64,000 nucleotides of DNA from Macrolepiota albuminosa. Taxonomy: Eukaryota > Basidiomycota > Agaricomycetes > Agaricales > Agaricaceae. The notes beneath the pieces were generated by a model. That model saw only the letters and a list, made by a program, of their open reading frames with translations, had not been told where the DNA came from and searched no databases. Each line of letters opens with the position of its first letter. The first letter of the stretch is position 1. The DNA is taken from NCBI GenBank assembly GCA_027475525.1, contig JAMWFC010000060.1:1054001-1118000 (forward strand), given 5' to 3'. The position numbers were made by a program, and so were the translations under genes. Below, in pieces: positions 46,583 to 56,759 of the stretch.

Positions 46583-47522
46583 GTATCTTGGCGTCATAGT
46601 ATCCCTGAATGGCGTTCGCATGGACCCCCACAAGGTCGAGGCCATTGTCAACTGGCCGCAGCCCCGGAACGTCAAGGAAGTACAATCCTTCTTGGGTTTC
46701 GCTAACTTCTACCAGAGGTTCATAGATAACTACTCCGGTATCATGAAACCCCTCAACCGGCTCACGTGCAAGGACGTCGCCTGGAACTGGGACAGTAAGT
46801 GCCAGAGTGTCTTTAACCTGCTCAAGGAGGCTTTCACGACCGCCCCTGTACTCCGGCACTACGACCCGACCCTCCCGATTATCCTGGAATGCGACGCCTC
46901 CGACTATGCCATCGCCGGGATTCTCTCGCAGATGGAACCTGACGGAGGGGAGCCCCAGCCAGTTGCCTTCTACACCTGGTCCATGATCGACGCCGAGCTC
47001 AATTACGACATCTACGACAAGGAGCTCCTCGCTATCGTTGAAGCCTTCAAACAATGGCGAGCCTACCTTGAGGGAGCCCGGCACTGGATTCAGGTCTACT
47101 CGGATCACAACAACCTGCAGTACTTCACCACAACCAAGCAACTTAGTCGACGGCAGGCCCAATGGTCCGAGATCCTCTCGGAATACGACTTCACGATCCA
47201 GTACCGCCCGGGACGACTTGGAGCTAAACCCGATGCCCTCACCCATCGACCGGACATCTACCCCAAGAAGTTGTTCGAGGCGGAATGTAATGCGTTCAAT
47301 CATCGCATGGTGATCCCTCCCAAACATTTGAATGCTGTACTGATCTTAAACGACGAAGGGACCCTGAGCCAGATCTGCCACGCCCCCCGAGACAAGTACT
47401 TCACTGACCACAACCCCTGCAGCCCTCCCGACGGAACCGACCGGGACCCCGCCTTCTCCTTGTCCCCCGACAAAAAACTCCTTCTCTGGGACAGCCGCAT
47501 CTACGTTCCGGATTATGCCTGA
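46583..47522 (+). pseudogene. pol: Gypsy-2 RT connection and RNase H
   Basis: YLGVIVSLNGVRMDPHKVEA and VQSFLGFANFYQRFIDNYS are followed by the RNase H-like part: ILECDASDYAIAGILSQ, AELNYDIYDKELLAIVEAF, YSDHNNLQYF and RRQAQWSEILSEYDFTIQ, with the expected Asp/Glu/Asp residues. The TGA at 47520-47522 fits an Arg codon. The frame continues into integrase once one 77-bp copy is dropped. Confidence 0.9.
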
Positions 47523-48907
47523 CTCCGCTACGACGTTCTCTGTCAACACCACGACCACAAGCTCCGGAGACAACCTGGAATACGTAAGACCCTCCAGCTT
47601 ATCTCCTGGACTTACTTTTGGCCAGGGTTGAAGAAGGACATGACCCGTTACCTGGAATACGTAAGACCCTCCAGCTTATCTCCTGGACTTACTTTTGGCC
47701 AGGGTTGAAGAAGGACATGACCCGTTACATTCAATCATGCGAACCCTGCCTCCGGGCCAAGGTTCCCCGACACCGACCATACGGACTCCTGAAACCCCTG
47801 CCAGTCGGACGACGCCCCTGGTCCTCCATATCCCTGGACCACATCGTCGAACTCCCGGAATCTGAAGGGTTCGATGCCATTCTTGTTGTTGTGTGCAGGC
47901 TAACCAAACAGGGCATCTTCCTACCCTGCCACACCACGGACACTGCCCTGGACTTCACCCGGCTGTTCCTCGAGCACGTCTTTGCCAAACATGGACTCCC
48001 GGACGACATCGTCTCTGACCGTGGCCCGCTCTTCATGTCCAAGTTCTGGACTTCCCTGTATAAGGCCCTTGAAGTAAAGACTAACCTCTCTACCACCTAT
48101 CACTCTGAAACCGACGGTCAGACCAAAAGGGTCAATTAGTCCCTCGAGCAGTACCTCCGACTGTACGTCAACTACTTGCAGGATGACTGGCGTGCCGAGC
48201 TCCCCCTGGCCAAGTTCACCTACAACAACACGCTGCACTCCGCCACCGGGGTATCGCCCTTCTTTGCCAACAAGGGATACCACCCTCGACTGACACTCTC
48301 GCTCCGGGACATCCTGTCGCACGCTGCCCACGAGGTCGCCCGGGATCTCCAGTCCCTTCACAAGTTTCTCCAGGAAGAGATCGACACCACAAACCAGGCC
48401 TACACAAAACACGCCGACCGGAAACGGGAAGACACCCCCGATTGGGCCCCCAGGACAAAGGTATGGTTAGATTGACGCCACCTCCGCACCTACTGGCCCT
48501 CCCCAAAACTTGATCACAAGCGCCTCGGCCCGTTCAAAATATTGAAGAAGGTCTCATCCTATGCCTACAAGATCGAGCTTCCTCTAGGGCTAAAAGGTCT
48601 GCACCCGGTATTCCATGTCCACCTCCTGGAACAACACCTCCTGGATCCCTTCCCTGAACGATGCCCCGAGCCCCCTCCCCCAGTCGAGGTCGAGGACGAG
48701 TACCACTACGAGGTTGAAGACATCCTCGACTCCCGGAATATTCGTAGACGACCCCACTTCCTCGTACGGTGGAAGGGATACGGCCCGGAAGACGACACTT
48801 GGGAACCGCGCCAAAACCTCGAAGGCGCCCTCGACAAACTCTGGGACTTCCAACAATGGCACTCGGGAAACGACTTTCCCGGGCACAGGACTCACAGACG
48901 GCAGTAG
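47523..48907 (+). pseudogene. pol: Gypsy-2 integrase with C-terminal chromodomain
   Basis: The HHCC module (CQHHDHKLRRQPG, IQSCEPCLRAK) precedes the core SLDHIVELPESEGFDAI (first Asp) and IVSDRGPLFMSKFW (second Asp). The third acidic residue is lost: TDGQTKRVN has Lys where Glu is expected (GAA to AAA), followed by a TAG at 48137-48139. A further TGA sits at 48473. The C-terminal chromodomain reads [20 protein letters not shown], a good match to the chromatin-reader fold, which makes this a chromovirus. Stop at 48905-48907. Confidence 0.92.
47573..47726. repeat. 77-bp direct duplication in the integrase N-terminus
   Basis: Copies 47573-47649 and 47650-47726, identical, between the His pair and the Cys pair of the zinc-binding module. 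Confidence 0.95.
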
Positions 48908-49160
48908 TGGGTGTAACCCCCGCCTCTGGGCTCAGTAGGGATTCAACTCCCATGTATACTTCCTGCTTTTCCCTTCTAGATCTTACTCTCTTTTAGTACC
49001 TTTTCATAGTAGTGTCCCGGAACCTGGGCAAGGCGCTCCTTTCAGTCTTCCTTTCGCCCCTTACACCACCCTTTGCCCTGGAAGACCAAGTATATACATT
49101 TTACTACCAGTACAATATTTTACAAACTCACAGACGAGCCAAGACGAGAACAAACAAAAA

Positions 49161-50825
49161 CTACCGGCCCTCGCTCCCTCCCTCCCCGGGCCAGCCTCGA
49201 AACTCCTCCCCCATCCCCTCTGGACTGTGCTCCCGCAATACTTCCTTGGCCAACTGCTCCCAGGACGGGAGTGACTCACCCTTGTCCAGAACTCTCTCAA
49301 ACCAGGAGCTGGGGGCGGGCATGTTCCTCCGCCGATGTGCCGACACCACCCGCCCCAGCAAGTCGAGGCCCCGTTCTACCCCGGGAGTCATCACCTCAGG
49401 GCGCTGCCCCTTCTGCAGCGCCGTGAGTGCTACGGCCGCCCCGTCCAAGAGCAAGCGTGCTCTCAGGCCCAGCCTGGGAATGTAAATGGGAAATTGAGCC
49501 TGAGGATAAGGAGACTCACTTTACGGGCCACCACCACGTCCCGGTGCAGAGCCTCCGCCAACCTCTCACCCCCCGGAAGTCCCACTCCCCGCCTGAGCCT
49601 CGCCCTCAGCCTCCGCTTCCCCCTGGGCGACCCTGGCCTCCTCCAGGTCCCGGATCATCGCCTCCCGACCCTCCTCCAGGTCCCGCCCAGCCGCCGCCTC
49701 CTCCCTTGCCCCCTCTCCATGGCCCCCCTGCTCCGGCTCCTGCTGGGCCCCGACTTCGTCAGCTTGGAGTCCCCCGGACAGGAGGGAGAATGTTGCTGGA
49801 GACAGGTGCGGGAGAGAGACCGGAGATGAGGTCTCCAGGGGCAAGCGCGCCCTCTTGGAGGGCCCCAGGGAAGGGCTAGGCGACGCCCGCCGTTTCCCCT
49901 TGTCAGGGCGCCCTCACGTTCCTCCCGCCCTGGGGCGCCAGACCGGGTCATCCAGCGCATGATCAAGACCACGGGCCAGCCCTGGCCACCCACCTGGACA
50001 ACCCCCTGTCCTCCCGCCTCACCCCCAGGGGCCTCCCCCGGCACCTCCTCCTGAACCGCCACCACCCCTGCGACCCAATCCCTCTCCTCCACCCCCATCC
50101 TCTGAGTGATCCCTCCCAACGGCCAACCCTGCTCCCGCAAAACACAATATGCCCTCCAGAGGGCCGAAACGGAACATTGCTCGTGATTGAGGCAACAGGC
50201 CTCACACATGGAAGTATCGCACCAGGACGAGGCGGACGGGACCTCAAACGAACATGTCACTAAGCGACGCGTGCAGTGAAGACACTAGGAAGGATTAGCC
50301 ACGGGACCAGAGGTACAAAGCTACTTACCGGCCCATTGCTGATACACCAGGCATGGGGAGGCAGGCCCCGGGGCCTCACCAGCACCCCCTCGAAGGCCTC
50401 CTGCGTCGCGCTGGCCCACGCAACGCGCTGGGTCTCCGGGACCTCAGAAATGGCCCCCACCGCCATCCCGGAGCGACAGAAATGAGGGGCGACCAGTCTA
50501 GGACAAGGAGAGGGAGGGGGACGGGGGGGACGCACAGTCATCCACGCAAAAGTGGGCATGGGACGACCGGTACCTGACCCTGAAGGACCCCCGGGAGCTG
50601 ACTAGGACCCGCCTCCGGGGCAGGAAGGTTGAGTTGTTCTGAAATAGGAAGGTTAGTGAGATAGGCGGACAACGCGGGAAGACACTCACGTTGCTGGGCG
50701 AGCTCCGCCACATGCTCCTGGTCGAGGTGAGCTCGGTATCGCACGTCCCGGGCTTCCCAAGCCATGAGGGGCGCAACCTCGTTAGTTTGTGGGGGCGTCA
50801 GAGAATGCGTCGGCGTACGCGACAT
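49161..50825 (-). CDS. Antisense Cys-rich / coiled-coil gene inside Gypsy-2
   Basis: Function unknown. Runs opposite to pol, between the chromodomain and the 3' LTR. Start ATG 50825-50823 (MSRTPTHSLTPPQTNEVAPL). Exons visible: 50825-50690 and 50638-50574 (51-bp intron, phases agree), a segment ending at WCISNGP near 50330, one from about 50278 carrying a Cys cluster (CLHCTRRLVTC, then SSWCDTSMCEACCLNHEQC), a Glu/Ala-rich coiled-coil segment (EEAAAGRDLEEGREAMIRDL) near 49590-49840, and a last exon to 49161 (ERGLDLLGRVVSAHRRRNMP). The phase at 50574/50497 does not fit, so the gene may be frameshifted. Cys-rich ORFs of this build occur near mushroom retroelements, from general memory. It may regulate or restrain the element; that is inference. 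Confidence 0.6.
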
Positions 50826-50943
50826 GGTTGAGTTTGATGGTAAAATTTTTTTTTTTTGATACGTGGCAAGTCAGGTGCTGGATCCCACGATTGGACCCCG
50901 GTCCAAACCCCCGGCTATGCGCACCTCGGAGGGTCTCGGCGCT

Positions 50944-50956
50944 GAGGGGAGGGTGA
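50944..50956 (+). promoter_or_regulatory. Polypurine tract of Gypsy-2
   Basis: GAGGGGAGGGTGA directly abuts the 3' LTR start, where plus-strand DNA synthesis would be primed. Confidence 0.75.
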
Positions 50957-51687
50957 TGTCACGACCCCTCCCCTCCGGATCCACCCCGGGACACCCCTGG
51001 AACACCACCCGGGACCCTCCCTCCGACCCCACAGGACACGCCCCACCATCACGACCACCGACACCGCCATCACGCGCATCAAGGACCGCCATCAGCCACC
51101 ACCAGCCCCGATCAACGATCGGATCATGCAGCTCGCTACCAGCCATCACGCATCACGCATCACAGCTGCCTCCACGCCAATTGATCGTGTGCCCCACATG
51201 CGTGATCCAGGTACACAGTCCCTGCCTGCTACTCAATGATTCCCAGAACCCATCCCAGACACTCCAGAACCCCGAGACCCGGTCCCATAGTACTTATAGC
51301 ATAGTTCCCTGTTGTATTCGCTAGTCTTGATATTACATACATTGCTTTACTTGGATTGTTGTGTGCCCTCTATTTGACTGGTACGCATTGACTGGCACGC
51401 TTGACTGGCACACTTGGATAATCGCGTGCTCTAAGACTGGTATGCACCTTGCGACTTTAACTCACTAACTTGGTCTCGTCTTAGAACCTCCGGTTCACAA
51501 CTCGACCTCCACCTGAACTCCCCAGTTACCTATCACCCAAAGCCCCCGGACTAAGTCCTCTCTCCTGGGATTCCCCTGTCCACGTCTTGAACCCCGGAGT
51601 TCCAGACACCCAAGTATCTGTGGGTCAAGTTCGCATTGTAAGGGCAATCGCTTTCCCGAAAAGCCCCCGACTCAGCGGAATCTGACA
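50957..51687 (+). repeat. 3' LTR of Gypsy-2
   Basis: 731 bp, TGTCACGACCCC to CTGACA. It carries the self-primer sequence at 51323-51335. Base differences from the 5' LTR are mostly transitions (for example CGTG to CATG types), alongside the indels noted for the 5' copy. Confidence 0.92.
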
Positions 51688-52033
51688 AGAAGGGTGGAAG
51701 AGGGTGCATGAGTGTCCGCTGTCCGCTGGCATGCCAGCAGACGGTAGCGGATGGTAGCTGATGTCAGCGGTGCAACCAGTCCCAGTGGTTCAGTGGAATA
51801 TTCATTTATTGATATTCAATATTGTGTACAGTGGTGGGTTAGCAGACGTCAGACGTCAGGTCAGGGGGGAGGAGGGAAGCAGGGTGCATGTGGTGGATGG
51901 GGATAGCGTGTGAGATAGTGTGGGGAGTGGAGAGGATGGCACTGGGGAGAAAGAGGGGGAAGGGCGGAAGAGGGTGCATGAGTGTCCACTGTCTGCTGGC
52001 ATGCCAGCAGATGGTAGCGGACGGTAGCTGATG

Positions 52034-52187
52034 TCAGCGGTGCAACCAGTCCCAGTGGTTCAGTGGAATATTCATTTATTGATATTCAATATTGTGTACA
52101 GTGGTGGGTTTCAGCGGTGCAACCAGTCCCAGTGGTTCAGTGGAATATTCATTTATTGATATTCAATATTGTGTACAGTGGTGGGTT
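52034..52187. repeat. 77-bp direct duplication in the second 270-bp unit
   Basis: Copies 52034-52110 and 52111-52187, identical. It covers the whole tRNA-like part of the unit. Confidence 0.93.
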
Positions 52188-52380
52188 AGCAGACGTCGGA
52201 CATCAGGTCAGGGGGGAGGAGGGAAGCAGGGTGCATGTGGTGGATGGGGGTGGCGTGTGAGATAGTGTGGGGAGTGGAGAGGATGGCACTGGGGAGAAAG
52301 AGGGGGAAGGGCGGAAGAGGGTGCATGAGTGTCCACTGTCTGCTGGCATGCCAGCAGACGGTAGCGGACGGTAGCTGATG

Positions 52381-52534
52381 TCAGCAGTGCAACCAGTCCC
52401 AGTGGTTCAGTGGAATATTCATTTATTGATATTCAATATTGTGTACAGTGGTGGGTTTCAGCGGTGCAACCAGTCCCAGTGGTTCAGTGGAATATTCATT
52501 TATTGATATTCAATATTGTGTACAGTGGTGGGTT
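52381..52534. repeat. 77-bp direct duplication in the third 270-bp unit
   Basis: Copies 52381-52457 and 52458-52534, with one difference (CAGCAGTG against CAGCGGTG). Same segment as in the preceding unit. Confidence 0.9.
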
Positions 52535-52739
52535 AGCAGACGTCAGACGTCAGGTCAGGGGGGAGGAGGGAAGCAGGGTGCATGTGGTGGATGGGGATAG
52601 CGTGTGAGATAGTGTGGGGAGTGGAGAGGATGGCACTGGGGAGAAAGAGGGGGAAGGGCGGAAGAGGGTGCATGAGTGTCCACTGTCTGCTGGCATGCCA
52701 GCAGATGGTAGCGGACGGTAGCTGATGTCAGCGGTGCAA

Positions 52740-53900
52740 CCAGTCCCAGTGGTTCAGTGGAATATTCATTTATTGATATTCAATATTGTGTACAGTGGTG
52801 GGTTCTACTCCTACTCCACCTTAATGGGGTCTAATGGTGACAATGGAATATTGAGAGGTGGGTTGGACTCCTGCTAGTGACAAATATTTTAATAGGGCCT
52901 GTAAGCCCTAATAAAATATCCGTTCATCACTCACTAGCATCATCAAGTTGATCCGTTCAAAACGCTAGAAATTACTGAAGCAGGTATGGGTTGGATGACT
53001 TTACACATAGTCACGAGATCTGGAATGATCACATGTGCAAAGACGAGCAAACCATGCCACTGCAGAAATCTCTGGAGTTTTAAATGAATCACATTAATGA
53101 TGCTAGCAGACATCAGCAGCCTGCTGCTCTAATATGCACTAGCGGGAGTCGAACCCACCTCTTGTGCACAATATGAAATATCAATTTATCAATATTCCAT
53201 CGTACCACAGGCGCTTACTTAGAAGTCAGGACAGTGTTCATGCTAGCAGATGTCAGTGGCCTGCTGCTATTTTATAATGTGCACTAGTGAGAGTCAAACC
53301 TGCCTGCCAGTGGCCTGTGGTAGTTGATCTGACCCACTCAATTTTCAGTATTGTGTAGAGTGGCAGGTTCGACTCCCCTAGTCCAGACTTCTCTAGTCCA
53401 CCATAATGACGTATAATGTTGTCTTTTTATACTGCTGCATTCTTGCACTAGATGTAAACTGTACTGATTTTTGATAAGGACCTGTGGTCAAATAGAATAT
53501 TGATACATTGATATTTCATATTGTGCATAAGAGCCGGGTTCAAATCCCACTAGTGCACATCATTAGACATGACGTAACTTTGTTTTACTAATTGTTATTT
53601 ACGTCTTTCTACTGCCCAATTCGAGGGTTCAAGTCCTCCTTGTGTAATTGTTGAAGAGTGTGTTGTTTTTTGCGTTCATGAGAGTGGCATAACGGAACAA
53701 AACAATGGGACGGTTAATCTTAGTGGACCTGAGTCCTGTCCAAACTAATTGAAATGTCTGTAGTAAAGTGCTGTAGCCTAGTACACAATACTAGAGTGAT
53801 ATTTATGTATAATCCACAGAATGTCCTGTGGTCTAGCAGAATATTGTCACTTTATGTTCCTTCTAGTGCACAACTGGAGGTAACGGATCAAACAGAATTA
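52740..53900. repeat. Cluster of tRNA-like SINE relics
   Basis: Several related sequences with A-box-like and B-box-like motifs about 45-60 bp apart: plus strand near 52745-52820 (GGGTTCTACTCC), minus strand 53136-53217 (TGGTACGATGG with GGGTTCGACTCCC), plus strand near 53310-53385 (AGGTTCGACTCC), plus strand 53485-53565 (TGGTCAAATAG with GGGTTCAAATCCC), and a weaker one near 53820. They share a core such as GGAATATTGATAAATTGATA, so they are one family of Pol III-type elements rather than separate tRNA genes. Acceptor stems are poor. Confidence 0.55.
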
Positions 53901-53991
53901 TAATGGATTCGTCAGCGGCACAACAGGACGGATAATCTTGACAAAAAATAACCAACAGAAAAGCCAAGAATTATAGTAACTAAGGATTAAA

Positions 53992-56121
53992 TTACTCGTC
54001 CGATGTGTATTCCTCCTCTTCATTAGATTCATGTAATGTGTCTGAATAGAACAAATCCTCATGAAGCAGGTAGTCTGCTGTCAAAAATGCAAAGTCGTCC
54101 GGTGTATATGGCCCTTGAGGTCTGGGAAGTGTGATGTCTTCATACTTTGCTATCAGGCCTGACAATGAAGATGGTGAGGGTGACTCTGACATATCAACAG
54201 ACACATCATCAGTACGACCAGCTTGATTGAAAGGGCCAATGGGCCTACATTGACCATGTTTTGCTCTAGCGCAAAATTCTTGTTCTGTTGAAATAAATTA
54301 ACTATGATTACCAGTGCCAAATTATACTCACATTGTTGATACAATTCGTTAATTCTTCTCTGATCCTCATGTTGAGTCATACGTGTCTCATATTCCTCCC
54401 ACTCCCAGACATTGTTACTAGTAGGTAGGGTTGGAGAAGGAGATTGTTGGGAGTCATACGTGTCTCATATTCCTCCCACTCCCAGACATTGTTACTAGTA
54501 GGTAGGGTTGGAGAAGGAGATTGTTGGAAGGGGGAAGACGGGATTTGAAGAGCTGTTACATCAAAAAGCAGTGGAAGATTTTCTTCGTCATCGGCTGCCA
54601 TGCCTCTATCCGTCTCTTCTGCCATCACAAGAAATAGTGGCAAAAGGTTTTCTTTGTCCTCAGTCGCCATATGTCCACCGCTCTGGACTTCTATTTGTCC
54701 GCTGTCACCGGCCGCCATGGTCTCTATCACTGTTAGTCCTTCTGCTCCTTCATCAACAATGAATAGAGGTGGCAAAGAATCGTCATCCATCTCCTCTTCC
54801 ACAGGAATGAACAAAGGAGGCAAAGAATCCTCTTCCATCTCCTCTTCCGCAGGAATGAACAAAGGTGGCAAAGATTCGTCTTTTGTCTCTTCTTCTGCAG
54901 GAATAAACAAAGGTGGCAAAGATTCGTCTTCTGTCTCCTCTTCCGCAGGAATGAACAAAGGAGAGATACCCTCTAAGTCAGGGTCACTAATGGATGGATT
55001 AGGGATATCCACCTGGTCGTTGTCAGTTTCCCCCAGCTCCCTGAATGTCCCACAGACATGAGCTGCTGGGGCAGAAGGAAGTTGGGATGCCGGTTGAACC
55101 ACAATGCAAGAGTTTTCCATTGTAGGGCCATACACCAGTCCTGGTTTACTCTGACTGTAGAGGTGGTGGAATGGATGTTGTGCATTTGAGGGTTCAATAT
55201 GTGTCGAGGATGGCCATTGGGGAGAGTTGACATCAGGAAGAGTGGTAAGATGGGCCATGGAGAGGCAGTCTTGAGGATCAGGCTGCTCACCATCAATACT
55301 GTTGGTATGGGACTCAATGCCTGTCAATTGGCCTGTCTGAGCAGGATCCACGGACCTGGCAATGGAACTGACAATGGAAGCAGCAACGAACTTGCTGCCA
55401 GCAAGCAAGCAGATCATATCGTTGGCCGTTGGCACATGTTCTGTCCTATCCAGTGACCGCCACTTGTCTAGGGCTAGAAGTATCTGCTGGTGGCTCCTGG
55501 TGGATCCGCTACCTGCAAACACACAGAGCAAATCGTCTAGTGCTGGGACAGACACCAATCCATCAGATGGCAATGTCATGGGTGGCCAGTGGTTGCATGC
55601 CAAGAAGCTTTCAAGAGAGTGGAAGCCTTGCTGATGTACGAGAAGGCAATGCTCCAGTGTTTCATTGCTTAAGACCTGAACATCCTCTTGGCCAATGTGG
55701 TTCCACCAATCACAGCCATATAGATTCCTGATAAGACCTTGATGGCTATCAACAAACTCCAGGATCTCTGTGGGCAAAGTTTGCTGATTTTGGAGAGGGA
55801 AAAATCGGCCCATGCTTTTGATAATGTCTGGGACATTGCAGACCACATTATTTAGTGATGCAGCCCCCAGATATGACAATACAAAGTTCTATGGCACACA
55901 GTCAGATCCTAATATATTTACACATTTTGAAGTTATCTTACCAACTTCTTGTCTAGATGCTGGATAATCCATGCCTCTTCCACTTCAAGACTTGGTGGAA
56001 GATTGCCAAATATGGAAAGTGCTGCAATGAGGCGTGACTCAATGTAGTCAACAACCTCTTGCAAATTTTCTAGTACAGTAGCTTGGGACAAGACATTGTG
56101 TGGTACAGAGGTAGACGCCAT
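53992..56121 (-). CDS. KDZ-neighbour protein A with 16-residue acidic repeats
   Basis: Not recognised. Start ATG 56121 (MASTSVPHNVLSQATVLENL). Exon 1 is 56121-55942; exon 2 starts at 55888 and is open for about 500 codons. A short third exon ends at 53992 (EEEEYTSDE). The N-terminal half looks folded (VVDYIESRLIAALSIFGNLP, LYGCDWWNHIGQEDV, LLVHQQGFHSLESFLACNHW). The C-terminal half carries four to five copies of a 48-bp / 16-residue unit, SLPPLFIPAEEExxxx, at about 54770-54970 (plus-strand coordinates). The 77-bp duplication 54374-54527 misreads the tail; without it the frame continues TRMTQHEDQRRINELYQQ. At the exon 2/3 junction the split codon reads TAA and would be CAA if the last exon base were C. 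Confidence 0.6.
54374..54527. repeat. 77-bp direct duplication in protein A, C-terminal part
   Basis: Copies 54374-54450 and 54451-54527, identical, repeating NNVWEWEEYETR and ending the frame early. Confidence 0.95.
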
Positions 56122-56189
56122 TGCACTCTTGCTTGTAGAAGCGGATACTGCTATGTATCAGATTTTTGTGCCTTGTAAACAAAAGTGAT

Positions 56190-56343
56190 TTTCAACAATT
56201 CCATTGCACGTGACTGTCACAAATCCATTCCAATCATCCGCTGATGGCAGCAAGCTGCATCCATCATTTCAACAATTCCATTGCACGTGACTGTCACAAA
56301 TCCATTCCAATCATCCGCTGATGGCAGCAAGCTGCATCCATCA
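56190..56343. repeat. 77-bp direct duplication upstream of protein A
   Basis: Copies 56190-56266 and 56267-56343, identical, noncoding. It is followed by a natural 22-27-bp repeat of CATCAATCCGTCTCTGCATC. Confidence 0.95.
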
Positions 56344-56759
56344 GTTCAATCTGTCTCTGCATCCGTCACATCAATCCGTCTCTGCATCCATCACATCAAT
56401 CCGTCTCTGCATCCACCATTTTCACAGCGGATCTCTTGCAGTTTGGGGGGGAATAAAATCAGGAAGCACCCGCCTAAATTTATCAATTGCCATCGAGGCC
56501 AATTCTTGCTACATGGCCACCTTTTTGTGGGCATATGACTGGAGACCTCTTTTTTTCACTGACATACCATGCTTCGACCAAATATCTGCCTGATTGAAGA
56601 AATACCAAACTGTCCACTCCATTTCACTCATGACAAGCTGACATTCCTCTGTCTATCTGTTGTGTTGTGCTCTAGCACACAGATAATGAACATGATTAAC
56701 TGAAGAGATATGTTCATGAATGGATGTAATGATAATAGAAATATTAACAAGAGGACTCA

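Larger units (their letters stand above)
39908..51687 (+). mobile_element. Gypsy-2: chromovirus LTR retrotransposon with antisense gene
   Basis: Ends TGTCA...TGACA on both LTRs; flanks GGAAG and AGAAG (5 bp, one mismatch) lie within the 270-bp repeat, which resumes on the right. Order: 5' LTR, self-priming PBS, Gag with zinc knuckle, two protease domains, RT, RNase H, integrase, chromodomain, antisense gene, polypurine tract, 3' LTR. RT is interrupted by a solo LTR and has an internal deletion. The copy cannot be active as assembled. Confidence 0.92.
51693..52810. repeat. 270-bp tandem repeat array
   Basis: Units start near AGGGTGCATGAGTGTCC at 51701, 51971, 52318 and 52665. The first spacing is 270 bp; the next two are 347 bp, that is 270 plus a 77-bp duplication. 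Each unit contains an inverted repeat (TGCTGGCATGCCAGCAGA), a tRNA-like A-box region (GTGGTTCAGTGGAATATTC) and a G-rich half. Noncoding; the 65-residue frames inside are by-products. Gypsy-2 inserted into the left part. Confidence 0.85.

Noticed and set aside
51693..52810. 65-codon frames repeated within the 270-bp array
   Set aside because: They recur only because the DNA repeats, cover Pol III-like motifs and show no domain.
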